A stretch of DNA of 64,000 bases, taken from NCBI GenBank assembly GCA_003415625.1, contig PYIU01000003.1, positions 4,092,001 through 4,156,000 on the forward strand. The letters run 5' to 3'. Below, piece by piece: positions 10,701-23,112 of this stretch. The stretch's first letter is position 1; each line of letters begins with the position of its first letter. The notes under the pieces were generated by a model. That model saw only the letters and a list, made by a program, of their open reading frames with translations. It was not told the origin of the DNA and ran no database searches. Made by a program: the position numbers and the translations under genes. Origin of the DNA: Aquanectria penicillioides. Its lineage: Eukaryota > Ascomycota > Sordariomycetes > Hypocreales > Nectriaceae.

Positions 10701-12799
10701 ACCAACATCTCAACAAGAGGCGTTAGAATGCCCCCGGCACAGAAATTACCTTAAACTTAAGCGCAACCAGCGATGTCTCGACGGTACCAGCTCCGAGGGC
10801 TATGGGGAGCTGCATGATTTAGCACATTCGGCACATGATTCCTTCCCTCGTACCAGGTCCATTTTCGTCAAGAGCGCGCCCAACACTATCCACGGAGATT
10901 TCGGGGTAATGGTGGCGGTGGCGGCTACGGTGAATAGGGAAAGATGGTAGACCTGAGCAAAAGGTTTGACTTGGCGGATGACATTCGGACTTGGGATGGG
11001 CCGTTGGGACGCAAGCCGTGATGACTGCCACAAAGCCACGGCATCTATAAGCGGGAAAGGCGAGAAAAGCGACGAGGTAACGATAATGCTCAACCCTACC
11101 TACATACATGGTGGAGGCGGCTAGCAGTAGTTGCAATTTCCAACTGAATCGCTTGGGGTCTCGGGACAAGCAACAAAACAGAGACAGGCGGTAGAGACAG
11201 GTGTTGAGGCAGAGACAAGAACGAGAGACAAGATGTTCCCTGATTGCGAAGATTTGGGATGGCTGCGGCAGATGGGGCCATTTTGAATGGACATCCGTCG
11301 ATCTCGGGACGGGGGAGAGTGTGATGGAGGCTTCGATCCTTCCACAGGGACGATGTAGCCAATTTCATCGGTTTTTTTTTTTTTTTTTTCATGGACATGG
11401 AAACCCCGGTCGCGACTCGTCGCAGAGCCTCGTCGCAGGGACCCATCGTGGCAACCATAGTAGCAGAGGAGGAAGATGCTCAGTCGCGAACCTAGCGGCA
11501 GAGCATAGTTCATATTACTCTCCTTGTCGTCTCAAAGCGACCAAACCAGGACAGATGGGATGGTCGGGTTTTGAGTGTGGAGATGGGTGATAGGGTCCCG
11601 CGCTTGTCGACGAGGATCCCATGGGGTGGTCCCGGGACCAAGTCCTGGCAAGCTGGGGTACATGGCACGCAGTGCCCATTGTTATGGAGGCGCAGTGGGC
11701 CGAGAAGGGCTCTGGCGGGAGCAAACTCGCAGACTGCAGGATCCGATTGAATGCCCAGAGCCTACATAGCCGGGCGGCACCCATTCCCACGCATTCTCTC
11801 AAATCAGCTCTGCAGCGAGCGTTTTATCCTTGCCCGTTTGTGTCCTTCTTGTGGCCCCCGGCTCTCTTAAGATCTTCTCATATTTCCCATCTCGTCCAAC
11901 CCTCCATCACCTGTCGCCTGTGTTGTCACTATCACTACCTTGCCTCTGGTCTACACGCTACAACCCCGGTCCCCCATGCTTCATGCTTCTAGGAACAGGA
12001 CGCTAGGGCACGCACTCTCTCTATCTCTCTCCGGACGCGTTCTCTGCTCCTCTCGCCTCCTCTCCTCTCCTGCAACCGGGCAGCCTCCGTGCTACAGCCA
12101 CCGACGAGTAATCCAAGCTCCTGTGCTATTGGTACAAGTACCTCCCGAGCCCATCCCGGTCCTGGATTTTCCATGGTTCCCACCCAAGAGCGGTAGTGCT
12201 GCTGGGTGGCTCTAGCGTCTGCCCCCGCTGCTAACCTTGACCTCCATCTTCAACTGCGACGGCGACATCGTCTGCGACTTCCACTTCAACTTCCACTTCC
12301 GCTCCCGCGTCTCCTCGATTTCTCAACCACCCACCCAACGGCAAAACACCAATTTGCCTTCCCACGACGGTCAGATACCTTCGGCGATAATTGAACCTTC
12401 CGATCGAATGCGCTTCGCCATCGCCTGCAACCTGGACTGTCCATTCGCCTCTTAGGGCGCATGGCTGTTTTGCGCCAGTCGCTCCCGCTTACGCTTGCCC
12501 TCCGCGATTTTTTGCTTGCGCACCCGACATCCCATCCCCCGTTTTCCCACTGTCTGATTCCCCACACTCCCACGCGCAACAGCACGACGACCGGCCCGCC
12601 AAGGGCTTTGATTGCCGCTCACGCAGCGGATGTTTCCATCTTATTCCAACCTCAAAACAAGAGCATAACAAAAGAACCAAACTATCGATTTCATCTTCTC
12701 TGGGCTTCCCCATCATCATCATCATTGGGCCAACGCCCCTTCGCCTTTAAGGCCTGCAGGCCTTCCCCTCTCATACCCCGAGTGCCGGTCGCCACCACG
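7793..12799. other. Gene-free stretch (5.0 kb) and long pyrimidine-rich leader
   Basis: Open frames here are short, overlap on both strands and show no domain or intron pattern I can defend. A T18 run lies at 11372-11389. From about 11810 to 12799 the + strand becomes strongly C/T-rich, which looks like the promoter and a long leader of the downstream sugar transporter. A non-coding RNA is possible but nothing in the sequence proves one. Confidence 0.5.
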
Positions 12800-15030
12800 A
12801 TGTCTTCCAACTCGCGTCAAGGCGACGACGAGGTCGAAACGTATGTTAGCCAAACTCCATCAAATCTTGGAAGGGCTTTAGTTTCAAACATACCGTACTA
12901 ACTCTTTTCTGTCCTTTCAGTGCCTCAACCTATCCCTACAGCTACCCTGTTGAGCATGCCCGTCGTCCCTCAGAGGCCTACGTCAATCTCAATGCCAATG
13001 TCGACGCCAAGTATGTAGTCTTCGGGTATCACCCGTCGATATCTCTACGGTCCCCTCTAGTTCCTTTGTTGCATCAGTGCTGACAACCAGGTCAGGATCA
13101 AGAACCCTTTGTTGGGTATCCCCCGGGGCCGTCTCTTATCCCAAGTTGATGAATTTTGTCGCGACAAGGGCATCGAGGAATACCGCTCTCTGATCCGAAA
13201 AGGCGCCCTGATCGCCCAGGACCCTACTGGCTACGAAGACATCACCGGCCAGGAAGCCCTGGACGAGGCTGAGATTGAAGCTCTTCGCGATGAAGTCCTC
13301 CACAAATGGCGGGTTCCCATAATTCTCTATCTTACCATCGCCACATGCTCCATTGGTGCGGCCGTTCAGGGATGGGACCAGACAGGTTCCAATGGAGCCA
13401 ACCTCGACTTTCCTCATGCCTATGGCATCGATGGTGATAGTATTCACGATAAGCTCCTTGTCGGCCTTGTCAACGCTGCGCCCTATATTGGTACCGCCTT
13501 CTTCGGTTGTTGGCTATCTGATCCTCTAAATCACCGCTTCGGTCGTCGAGGCACCATCTTCTTCTCCGCAAATTTCTGCCTTTGGCCCGTTATTGGAAGC
13601 GCTTTCTGCAATAGCTGGCAACAGCTTCTTTGCTGCCGAATGCTACTTGGTATCGGGATGGGCACCAAAGCATCAACAGGTTAGTAGCCCTTCAACACCT
13701 CCAGTATTCCATCATCAATTCAGTATTATGAGAGATGTACGAAAACTGACTTTAATTGTGGGCAGTGCCCATTTTTGCTGCCGAAAACTCGCCAGCCCCT
13801 ATTCGAGGTGCCCTCGTCATGAGTTGGCAGATGTGGACCGCTTTTGGCATCTTTCTAGGAACCTGTGCGAATGTGGCTGTGACGAAGATCGGCCAAGAGG
13901 CCTGGCGGTATCAGCTCGGGTCCGCTTTCATTCCAGCCGTGCCTCTCGTCCTCCTCATCTACTTCTGCCCCGAATCTCCCCGTTGGTATATGAAGAAGAA
14001 CCAGTACCTCAATGCCATGAAATCATTGCTACGTCTACGCAACCATCCCGTCCAGGCTGGTCGCGACCTCTACTATATCCATGCTCAACTTGAGGTCGAA
14101 TATGAATTTGTGGAGTTTTTTGGCAGGGGTAGTTACATCAGTCGCTTCGTGGAGCTCTTTACGATTCCACGAGTCCGACGTGCTACCCTTGCGTCTTTCG
14201 TCGTAATGATCGCGCAGCAGATGTGCGGAATCAATATCATCGCCTTCTACTCCACTACCGTGTTTGTCGACGCCGGTGCAAGCTCCCACCAGGCTCTGTT
14301 GGCTTCCCTGGGCTTCGGGCTCGTCAACTTCGTATTTGCGTGGCCAGCTATTTGGACAATCGACACATTTGGCCGACGATCTCTGCTTCTCTTTACCTTC
14401 CCCCAGATGGCCTGGACTCTCCTCGCTGCTGGCCTTTGCACACTCATCCCTGGCTCTGGTGGCGTGCACTTGGGTTTAGTGGCTATGTTTGTCTATCTGT
14501 TCGCTGCTTTCTATTCCCCTGGCGAAGGCCCGGTGCCATTTACCTACTCAGCCGAGATCTTTCCTCTGTCTCACCGCGAGGTTGGCATGGCCTGGGCAGT
14601 AGCCACTTGTCTTTTCTGGGCAGCTGTGCTTTCGATTACGTTCCCTCTCATGTTGGCCAGGTTAGGCGTACTGGGTTCATTCATATTGTATGCAGCGTTT
14701 AATATCCTGGCACTGATTATGATCTTTTTGTTTCTCCCTGAGACAAAGCAGCGCACTCTGGAGGAGCTTGATTATATCTTTGCTGTACCGACGCGCGTTT
14801 TTATGAAATATCAAGTCACAAAGGCTCTGCCATGGTGGATCAAGAGATGGATTCTACTTCAGCGGGATGCAAGCCTGGAGCCCTTGTATCAACTCGACAT
14901 GGCGGATCCTGACGACAACCACAGCAGTGATGCTGGCTACGAAAACGACAAAGTTAAAATCGAGCTAAAAGACAGGCTCGGTTTCTCTACGGGGATTTCA
15001 CCACCTGAGCCAGTAGCTCGTATCCCGTGA
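12800..15030 (+). CDS. MFS sugar / inositol-type transporter
   Basis: Exons 12800-12840, 12921-13010, 13078-13679 and 13766-15030 give 665 aa with all phases consistent. The first two exons encode a hydrophilic N-terminus ([16 protein letters not shown]). Next comes a characteristic pre-membrane block ([20 protein letters not shown]), and about 12 membrane segments begin near [21 protein letters not shown]. Sugar-porter signatures are clear: [45 protein letters not shown] after TM6, and [12 protein letters not shown] after TM12. The cytosolic tail is acidic ([16 protein letters not shown]). The N-terminal block resembles fungal myo-inositol/sugar transporters of the Itr-like group; the substrate cannot be fixed from sequence alone. 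The gene sits alone between two 5 kb gene-free stretches. Confidence 0.92.
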
Positions 15031-16394
15031 GGGTGCAGATGATCGGTGTTTTGCCACATGGTGTATGTGAGCAACGGATTTGTTTTCCTTTTTTGCCCTT
15101 CTTTCTTTTTTTATGTTGGAGCTGGAGTTTATCTATGATACCCCGGGTGAGAAATGAGCAGGCGAAACGGACAGGTTGGCTGGAATTGTGCCTTACTGTT
15201 TTTTCTTTCTTGGTTGATACATCCCTGAGTTGAGAAGCATGAATGTATACAGACAATTGACATCTCATGGTGATGAGTTTTTGTGTCGCCTCATTCTGCC
15301 TTTCTTTCTCTCATACCCCCTCGCTGTACAAATGGATTTGACATTGGATATTTAATTTCAATTGGAAATGATGATGTCTTGGGTTTAACCCATGAAAACG
15401 GACGGGCTAAATGATGGTTATGACGTCGCAAGTGGAGCGGACACTCCACAGACTATTGTACTGGGCCATGACTTATCGCAGTATAGCTATGCCTGCCCAG
15501 GTTGTCATAAAGGCCGGGTTGCACCAATTCAAAAAGGCTAAGCGGAAAACGAGGCATTACTAGATCCACTTGATGGGGACGGGCACGTATCCTTGAGGGG
15601 TAGAATAGCCAGAAAACATAGTTCATGACGACGGCCAGTGGCTAATGTTGCCACATACTTGGCTAGCTACACGCCTGCCGATACGAGAACAATGCGGTCT
15701 TTAGTGAAAAGTGTAGGGCGGTGATGATTCGACAGCCTGTCAGACTTGCAGCTACCCTATAGTGCGGTGCCTACCCAATGGTGGACCGTCATTTTCTTAC
15801 CCGCGCGCCTACGTACATATAGCAGTTCACGTTGATGCCATTAAACTGAGAAGATGTTCGCTGTGGGCTGCGGAATTTGGCGATCGATGATCGCACACCG
15901 ACTGCAACCCCTCTTTCCAGCGGATAGTTGCGGATAACATGGTGATTGATGAGGGCCGATAAAAGTGGATGAGGATCGACAGAGTGATATAATAACAATC
16001 GAGCTCGACATAGGTGCAGATCCGAAATTGAAGACATTGCAGGCGAAGAGAGGAGAAACAAAAGCATGGTCACATTAAGATTTCTCAGTCCGATGGGACC
16101 AATAGCTAACAAGAAGCGAATTTTAATATTCTCGTATCGCTGGGTAATGTAGACCTCGGAAGGAGAGGAGTCTGCCCTACAAGCATTGGGAATCCTAGGA
16201 TCCGCTGTTGAGTTCCGAACGCTCGGGTGTCACCCTCCGAGATCAATTGCCGCCCCAAGCTTTCAAGACTGATATGTATGCCTGCGTTTTTGTCGGTCAA
16301 GGTGGGTTCTGGGGCCAGATAGACATCCAAGTTCCAACCCATCTGTGACCCATTGGCGACGTGCACATGCAAACATGCGCGCATATGTAGAGTC

Positions 16395-16420
16395 GCACGC
16401 ACGCACGCACGCACGCACGC
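16395..16420. repeat. GCAC tetranucleotide microsatellite
   Basis: About six tandem copies of GCAC. It lies 14 bp from the CA array that follows. Confidence 0.9.
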
Positions 16421-16434
16421 ATATTTACATAGCG

Positions 16435-16458
16435 CACACACACACACACACACACACA
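16435..16458. repeat. CA dinucleotide microsatellite
   Basis: Twelve tandem CA units. Alternating purine-pyrimidine tracts of this kind vary in length between strains. Confidence 0.95.
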
Positions 16459-16827
16459 TACACATGGAGTCATACGTACGCACGGAGGCGGCTTGATACG
16501 GGGGAGGACCTGGGGAGGTCGGCGGCCGGCCCTGGAACGTTTCACATCTTCACAACAACGGGGGCGCTTTATCAGCAAGCCTGCAATTTGTAGTAGAGAT
16601 TGGGCGCCATCTTGGCTGTCATGTCAGCCCCGTGTTCCTTAGCAGTGCGACATTACTGAGCTGCTCAGACACAGGCGTTGAAAGGGGGAGCCTGCAAGCG
16701 CGGGATCATTGCGTCGGAGTTTGCGAGCAAATCCTATTTGGTGTGACACGTTTTCCCACATTTTGAGCAGAGCAGATGATTTTAAACGGGGACGCCATAT
16801 GGTTGCAGGGGCATTGCATGGCGCCTT

Positions 16828-16860
16828 TTGATTTTTCTTGATTTTTCTTGATTTTTCTTT
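16828..16860. repeat. 10-mer tandem repeat (TTGATTTTTC)
   Basis: Three tandem copies of a T-rich 10-mer in non-coding DNA. Confidence 0.85.
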
Positions 16861-17896
16861 ATGTTTCTCTCATTATTATTTCCCGACCGGTCGCTGCCGC
16901 TAGTGGCAAGTCTGCATACATCGAAGAACAAGCATGGAACCGAGTGAGAGGTATAGTAATCTCTTTGCAGCGGGAAGGGAAGAACCATGCCGCAGATGCA
17001 GAAGTACACGTAGGCGAGAGCATTAGATCGGGCCTTGCTTGCGAGCTTCTGAATTTCGCACACAGCTCTGGGCGTGCGGATGGGACTCGGAAAGACGGCG
17101 AGGAGAATACGGCGGCGGACGCCGTTGACAAATGGAGATGTAACGTCATGGGACGGGAACGGGCCTCGACGCGGCCGGCTGTCCTGGAATGGGTCTTCGA
17201 GGTGTCAAGGAAAAAAAAAACGGCGTCCGGCACGGCGTCAGAGAAAAGGGACGAACGGGGCTTGGCAGTTGCGCGGCAAAAGGAGCAGACTTATTGTGGC
17301 GTTGACGCTAGGGCCGAACATTTCATACTGTGGGAGTTCCTTTACGAGAGAGGACGACACATGAGGAGAGCAAATGTGTTGACGTGGGGTTGTGGTAATA
17401 GTCTGTGAATGAGGGGGAGCTAAGTTACAACCAAGCATGAGACGAAACCGCCGAGGCCTATGGCGAAGAAAGGAAAATAACGACACATGGAAAACAGAGG
17501 CTATTGGGCTATCACTTGTTGATTGATTGATTCAACTGTTGGGTTGCCGCCATTGTTTGGGAAGAAGCCACGGACACGCCATGACGCGAATGGATTGTCA
17601 AGAGCTCGGCATGATGGACTTCGCACGGCAGCATTGCATCCGCCCAGGGGGGGTTTCGTGCTCTGACGTCTGACCTCTTATGTTGTGTGCTTGAGAGCTC
17701 GTCTGGGGGATGGATGTCTGATGTGTGGGCGAGACAGACAAGGGGGTAGCGCAGACCTCATCGAGTATAGATTCGGTCGATGGGGATCCTTGGAGATCGG
17801 GAGGTGCCAATCCCTTCCGTGATTGGGAGCAGCACAGCCTGTGAGATGGGGCAGAATTTGCGAGAGGGAAGATCGTTTCTCTGTGTTTCTTCGCTA

Positions 17897-17916
17897 CGTG
17901 CGTGCGTGCGTGCGTG
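17897..17916. repeat. GTGC tetranucleotide microsatellite
   Basis: About five tandem GTGC units in gene-free DNA; the same unit as the GCAC array at 16395, read on the opposite strand. Confidence 0.85.
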
Positions 17917-18193
17917 GAGTTGGATGGGGACTGGGGGGAGGGGAGGGGAGTGGAGCAGGGAGGGGGGAAGGATACGTAAACGATGTACAAACTGGGATGA
18001 GAACGAATGATGGATCTCGTGTTGCGAAAGGTCCGATTTTTCTCTTCTTTGGCGTGGAGCTTGGAGCGTGGTTGTTATTCGCATCGGCGACCTCTTTTCG
18101 CGTGGGCGAACCCGCAAGCAAGGGGACTGACTGATGAGGGACGCATGGGATGAGGTGGACCGTGTTGGTGTTGTACGTACCGGTACTGTGCAT

Positions 18194-18210
18194 ACCTAGG
18201 TAGGTAGGTA
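18194..18210. repeat. TACCTAGGTA-like element
   Basis: ACCTAGGTAGGTAGGTA, part of a dispersed family of partly palindromic TAGGTA/TACCTA motifs in this window. Confidence 0.6.
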
Positions 18211-19142
18211 TTCTGTCGGGACGGGTATCTTATTAGCACAATACGTCGTAGGGATATTGGAGGCCATGACATGTGCATCCATATCCATGCCAGGCAATTT
18301 CCCCATGCAATGGCGAAGCGGAAGCCAATGCAGAGGCAATACCGCCATTCCTTCGAACCCAATCCTACTAATGTATGTATGTATGGACTGCACCAATCCG
18401 GACGACATACGAAGCGAATAGAAGACGATAGGGGAACAGCGCAGGGGAAGCTCATCCCATCTCACTGTCCACCAGCTGTCCACCAGCAAGCAACAATCGG
18501 CAGATGGCCGGCCACCTCAAGGAACTCAAGGCACGGCCAGCAACCAGATCGGGCGACGTGAAACAAGACAGGGCAAATGGCGCTGCATACCCAGGGGCTT
18601 GCCACAGGGCTTTACGAGGCAGCTCGCCAGCGTCAGAACCGCCGTCCGCGCGCTGTCAGTGGCTGCCGGTGGGCCACGGAGGCGGCGCCTCCCCTGGCGG
18701 CTTGCTGCAGGGCTCATGGCTTCGGGTCACCTTGTGTGTGTCTTGTGAAGCTTTTGGGGTGGTGGTGTGGAGCCATCCCCTGCAAGGCCCTGTCGCGGAT
18801 CCCTCCTTCAGCTGGCTGGACGGCCCCTGGAAGGGAAAAAAAAAAAATTACACGTACTACGGAGAGAGGGCGAGAGGGAGAGCTCCAGTTCTTGAAGAGG
18901 CCGACTGGCCGCTCTGACTGGCCAAAGCCCGCAATGAATGAATTAGTGGCACCTGGTAGGAAGGCTGACAGTGAATCAGAGCCCTCCACCCTTCTCCACG
19001 CAGGGACCCGCTTGGGGCAGTTTTGGGGAGCCCCGAGAGGGTCCTTGGTCTTGAGACGGCGTCGGCACCGCTGTACCTACGTACCCCGAAAATCGCCCCC
19101 TTTCCAGGCAATGGCAAGGTAGCGTAGCGCTGGCAGGTACTG

Positions 19143-19162
19143 TACCTAGGTAGGCACCTACT
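19143..19162. repeat. TACCTAGGTA-like element
   Basis: TACCTAGGTAGGCACCTACT, another member of the dispersed family, about 850 bp upstream of the mechanosensitive channel start. Confidence 0.6.
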
Positions 19163-20003
19163 GTAGACAGGTCTCGTACCTGGCTGGCTGCGACCTGAAG
19201 CTAGCTGCGGTTGGGGCTGGCACCACTGTGCCGCTGCACAATACCCGTCAATCACGGGTACACGACACCAACCTCAGGCTTGTTGGTCGAGCTTTCCTTC
19301 CTTGTCCCGTTCATTCTCCCAAGGAAATCCTCCCGAAAACTCTTTGTCGACGCGTTTCCTTGGTTCGTTTTGTTTCTTCCTCTTCTTCCCCACCACGTTC
19401 GTTCCGGTCCCTAAAACCGCTTGCCTCCCTCCCCTCCTGTCTGCTCGCTTCCTTTCCTCCCCTTCCCTCGATTTTCCCCTGAGAGACTCTCGTTTTGCCT
19501 CGATTCGTCCCTAAGCCTGTCCGAAGCTCGTCCGACTGAGCTTGCCTTGGAGAGGTTTTGGCAAATCCGCCCTCGTTCTTTGTCTTGAGGGACCAAAAGG
19601 AGACCGACCTCTTTATACCGTTATTTTTGTGCATTTCACTGTTTCCTTGCAGCATCTCAATCTGTCACACATTGGGTTTGGGATCCCACACGCCTGGAGC
19701 GAGCCTCTAGCATCAACCTCCCCTCCCATCCATCGACCTCCAACCTCTCGAGACTGGGTTTGATACCTACTCGTCATTTCTTTCTCTCAGTTCCTAACCC
19801 GACACACTCTGACGTTACGAGTTTCGCTTTCTCCCTTGACCTAGCCCTTCACGTCAATTCCTCCAGAGTCTCACCTACAACCACGTTCTTCGGCACGTCG
19901 TGACCGTGGTCGATCTACGACATTTCCGACACCAGACACGACGTCCCCTGGTGAACCCCCAATATCTGACCCCCCGGCGGAGATCAGATAGACCTATATC
20001 ATC

Positions 20004-22719
20004 ATGGTTAATCGCCACGCCTCCATGTCCCCTCGCAATTCTGGCTTCATCCCCCTCGGCGGTCGTAACTCTCGCGACATGGCGGAAGGAATCCAACTCA
20101 CCACTGTCAAGAGCAATGTCTCTATGAAATCCACCAACACGGGCCACCGCAAGCCCACCAACATCTCCGACTCTTTCGACTCTTCCCAACCGAAGATGAA
20201 AAGGCAGATGGCACCCGTGGCCGTCGGCGCAAGTTGGGCGATAGGAACCTTACTCGCGCCTCAACGGGCGAGGAGGCTTCTCTGAACGCCATGGGCAAGC
20301 TGTACAACAAGATCATCGGTTTCTCTGTCATCACCCGTTACCTCGTCTACGTTGTTCCTGTCGGCCTGATGCTCGCTGTTCCACTCATCGTTCTCCCCGC
20401 CACCGGTCACAAGGACAAGCCCACCGTCGGTACCGGCGACAACGCACCACCTTTGTTCAAACTTTTCCTCTGGATCGAAATCATGTGGCTTTCTCTCTGG
20501 GTTGCCAAAGTTGTCGCCTTCTTCCTCCCTAGTGCCTTCATCTTCTTCTGTGGAGTGGTCAGCATGGGCACCCGCAAGTATGCCCAGGTCATTCGCAACC
20601 TAATCATCCCCTTCTCATTCTTCTTCTGGGCCCTTGCGTCGTATCTTACTTTCCAGAAGCTCTATGAGAAGGAGAAGGATTCCATCTCCTGGTGCAAGAC
20701 CATGAGCCGCATTCTTGGTGCACTGTTCGTGTCATCCGCCGTGTTCTTGATCGAGAAGGCTATTGTCCAGCTCATTGGCATCTCTTACCACCAGCGGTCC
20801 TTTGCTAACCGCATCAAAGCCTCGAAGCGTGAGATTCATTTGTTGGGACTTCTCTTTGATGCTTCTCGCACTCTGTTTCCCATGTACTGCCCTGAATTTG
20901 CCGAGGAGGATCATGTTATCAACGATAGCATCGAGTTGATGCTGCGTGGCAAGAAGGGCCACAAGAGGTTGGGTTCCAATGCCCCAATGAAAATCATCGG
21001 CGATGTTGGTCGCATTGGAGACAAGCTCACTTCCGTGGTTGGCAACGTCGCCTCAGAAATTACCGGCAAGCAGGTGTTCAACCCCAACTCCGCTCACTCT
21101 ATCGTTCTTGAAGCCTTGGAGAAGCTCCAATCCTCAGAGGCTTTGGCTCGTCGCATTTGGATGTCGTTCGTTGTCGAGGGTCACGATTCCCTGATCGTCG
21201 ACGATTTCCGCGAGGTGCTTGGACCCGCCTATAAGGAGGAGGCTGAAGAGGCTTTCTATGCTATTGATAACGATGAGAACGGCGATATCAGTCTTCAGGA
21301 AATGATCCTCAAGGTTGTTGAAATGGGCGAAGAGCGAAAGGCGATTGCCGAAGGCATGAAGGATATTGGTCAGGCTCTGCGAGTTTTTGATAAGATCCTT
21401 CTGTTCTTCGTCTTCCTTCTTGTCATTCTCATTTTCCGTAAGTCATCCTATGAGATGTGACGTATGCTTATGCTGACCATTCATTTAGTCCTCTTCTTCC
21501 AGAGCAGCTTTGTTACGACTTTGACAACTGCCGGAACCACCCTGCTCTCGCTCTCCTTCGTCTTTGCTACTACCTGCCAAGAGTTCCTTGGTTCTTGCAT
21601 TTTCTTGTTCGTCAAGCATCCCTTTGATGTTGGCGACCGAGTCGAGATCACCAGCACTGTCATGGTCGTTAACAAGATCTCCTTGCTGTACACCGTTTTC
21701 CACCGTGGTAACAACCAGATCGTTCAGGTTAGTACTATGTCGGAATTCTCATGGCTGAACAATCAATCTAACAAACATGACAGATCCCCAACATTGTGTT
21801 AAACGGCCTTTGGATTGAGAACGTTTCCCGCAGTAAGTCGATGAGCGAGACTGTCGAGGTCAATGTGTCCTTCGATACATCCTTCGAGGATGTTGAACTG
21901 CTCCGAGCCGAAATGGAGAAATTCGTTAAGTCTCCCGACAACTCGCGTGACTTCCAGCAAGAGTTCGATATTGGTATTGGCGGGGTGGGCGACTTGGACA
22001 AGATGCTTCTCAAGATTGATATTAAGCACAAGTCCAACTGGCACAACGCTGCAGTTCGCGCCAACCGCCGGTCTAAGTTCATGTGCGCCCTCGCTCTGGC
22101 TATGAAGAAGGTCCCTATTTACCCCCCTGGGGGTGGTGGTGAGCCCCTTGGTGGCCCGACCAATCCTTCGTACTCTGTCACGGTCAGCGATGATTTTGCT
22201 TCCAAGGCTCGTGACGGCTCGGACAAGGCGAAGGATGAGGCCCGCATGGTGCCGCTCACTGGCAAGAAGGAGTCGGAGGAGAGCGAGAAACACGCTGCTG
22301 AGGATCTGAACAACCGTTCCATCATCCCCGAAAGTCACTGGGATGACCATGTTGCGGGCTCGGATGGCCACCACCCTAAGCGTGAGGCCACCCACGGCCG
22401 TCGCAAGGCCGGCGACACCCTACCCGTACTCACACTGGAGACCGCCCCCAGGTCTAGCCTTTCTGTAAGATCTGCTCGACAACCCAGCCCAAGGAGCCCA
22501 CGACGAACCTTTGACGAGGAGGCTGAGATGGGCATGGGATCAACTCCTTATCACTCCAACCTGGATGCGAGCCCATCAGGTGGCTCGGCTGGATACCAGC
22601 CTTACAATGCTGCTGGATCCAGCAGCGCCTACGTGCAGACGAATGTGCCACACCCAATGCAGAACACTCCCTCGCAACGCAAGGGACCACCCAAAGGACA
22701 GCCGCCAGCTGGCCATTAG
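20004..22719 (+). CDS. EF-hand mechanosensitive ion channel (MscS family, Msy type; frame broken once)
   Basis: Exons 20004-21437, 21489-21727 and 21784-22719. Introns are 51 and 56 bp with CTGAC/CTAAC branch-like sites. The protein starts with a hydrophilic tail and a basic GRRRKLG motif. Several membrane segments follow (VITRYLVYVVPVGLMLAVPLIV, IIPFSFFFWALASYLTF, ILGALFVSSAVFLIEKAIVQ). An EF-hand comes next (DNDENGDISLQEM, about residues 420-432), then the MscS core (LFFVFLLVILIFLLFFQSSF, HPFDVGDRVEI, IPNIVLNGLWIENVSRS) and a Pro/Ser-rich tail. This order matches fungal Msy1/Msy2 channels, which act in the ER membrane in calcium and osmotic responses. The frame breaks near 20185-20191: one added C turns the path into SSQPEDEKADGTRGRRRKLG and gives 869 aa. 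Confidence 0.9.
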
Positions 22720-23112
22720 TCATTGTAAAACAGACCTTGATGAAAAGCGGTGTAACGAGTTGAGTATAGAGACAGGAGCGCGAGGGCGGCATGGCTTGGA
22801 GGAGACGCTGATTGCCATGTGATATTTTTGGTGTACATGGAAGCATTAGTGGGAAGCGAGAGGTTTCTCCGACGTGGAAAATAGAATGGGTATCCCGTAC
22901 AAGAAGCAACGGGAGGATGTATATTGGAACGATGAAAATTGGGTTTTCTTTTTTGTACTAGGGATAGCCACAGAGCGTCTCTCACATTCTCACGAAGTCA
23001 AGAAATCTTAGAATATCCATTATTTTTTTAAGCAAAAACTCTGGTCAAGGTCATGGTCACATCACTGGTCTCAATGTGAGCAAATCATGTGAAGCTTCGT
23101 GGCATGCTCAAC
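22720..23112. other. 3' region between convergent genes
   Basis: Separates the mechanosensitive channel from the dienelactone-hydrolase-like gene. A/T-rich around 23010-23035. No gene seen. Confidence 0.5.

Larger units (their letters stand above)
15031..20003. other. Gene-free stretch (5.0 kb) with microsatellites
   Basis: I find no supported gene. The stretch holds a GCAC tetranucleotide array, a CA array, a 10-mer repeat, a GTGC array and two TACCTAGGTA-like elements (listed separately). From about 19290 the + strand is C/T-rich, as expected for the promoter and leader of the mechanosensitive channel gene. A strong acceptor-like site (TTTCCTTGCAG) ends at 19652, so a leader intron is possible. 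Confidence 0.5.

Noticed and set aside
16848..17408. 186-codon open frame on the + strand
   Set aside because: Begins at a TTG, has no conserved motif or plausible intron structure, and overlaps equally long frames on the other strand.
18340..18365. tRNA B-box-like GGGTTCGAAGG on the minus strand
   Set aside because: No matching T-stem, A-box or acceptor stem can be formed around it.
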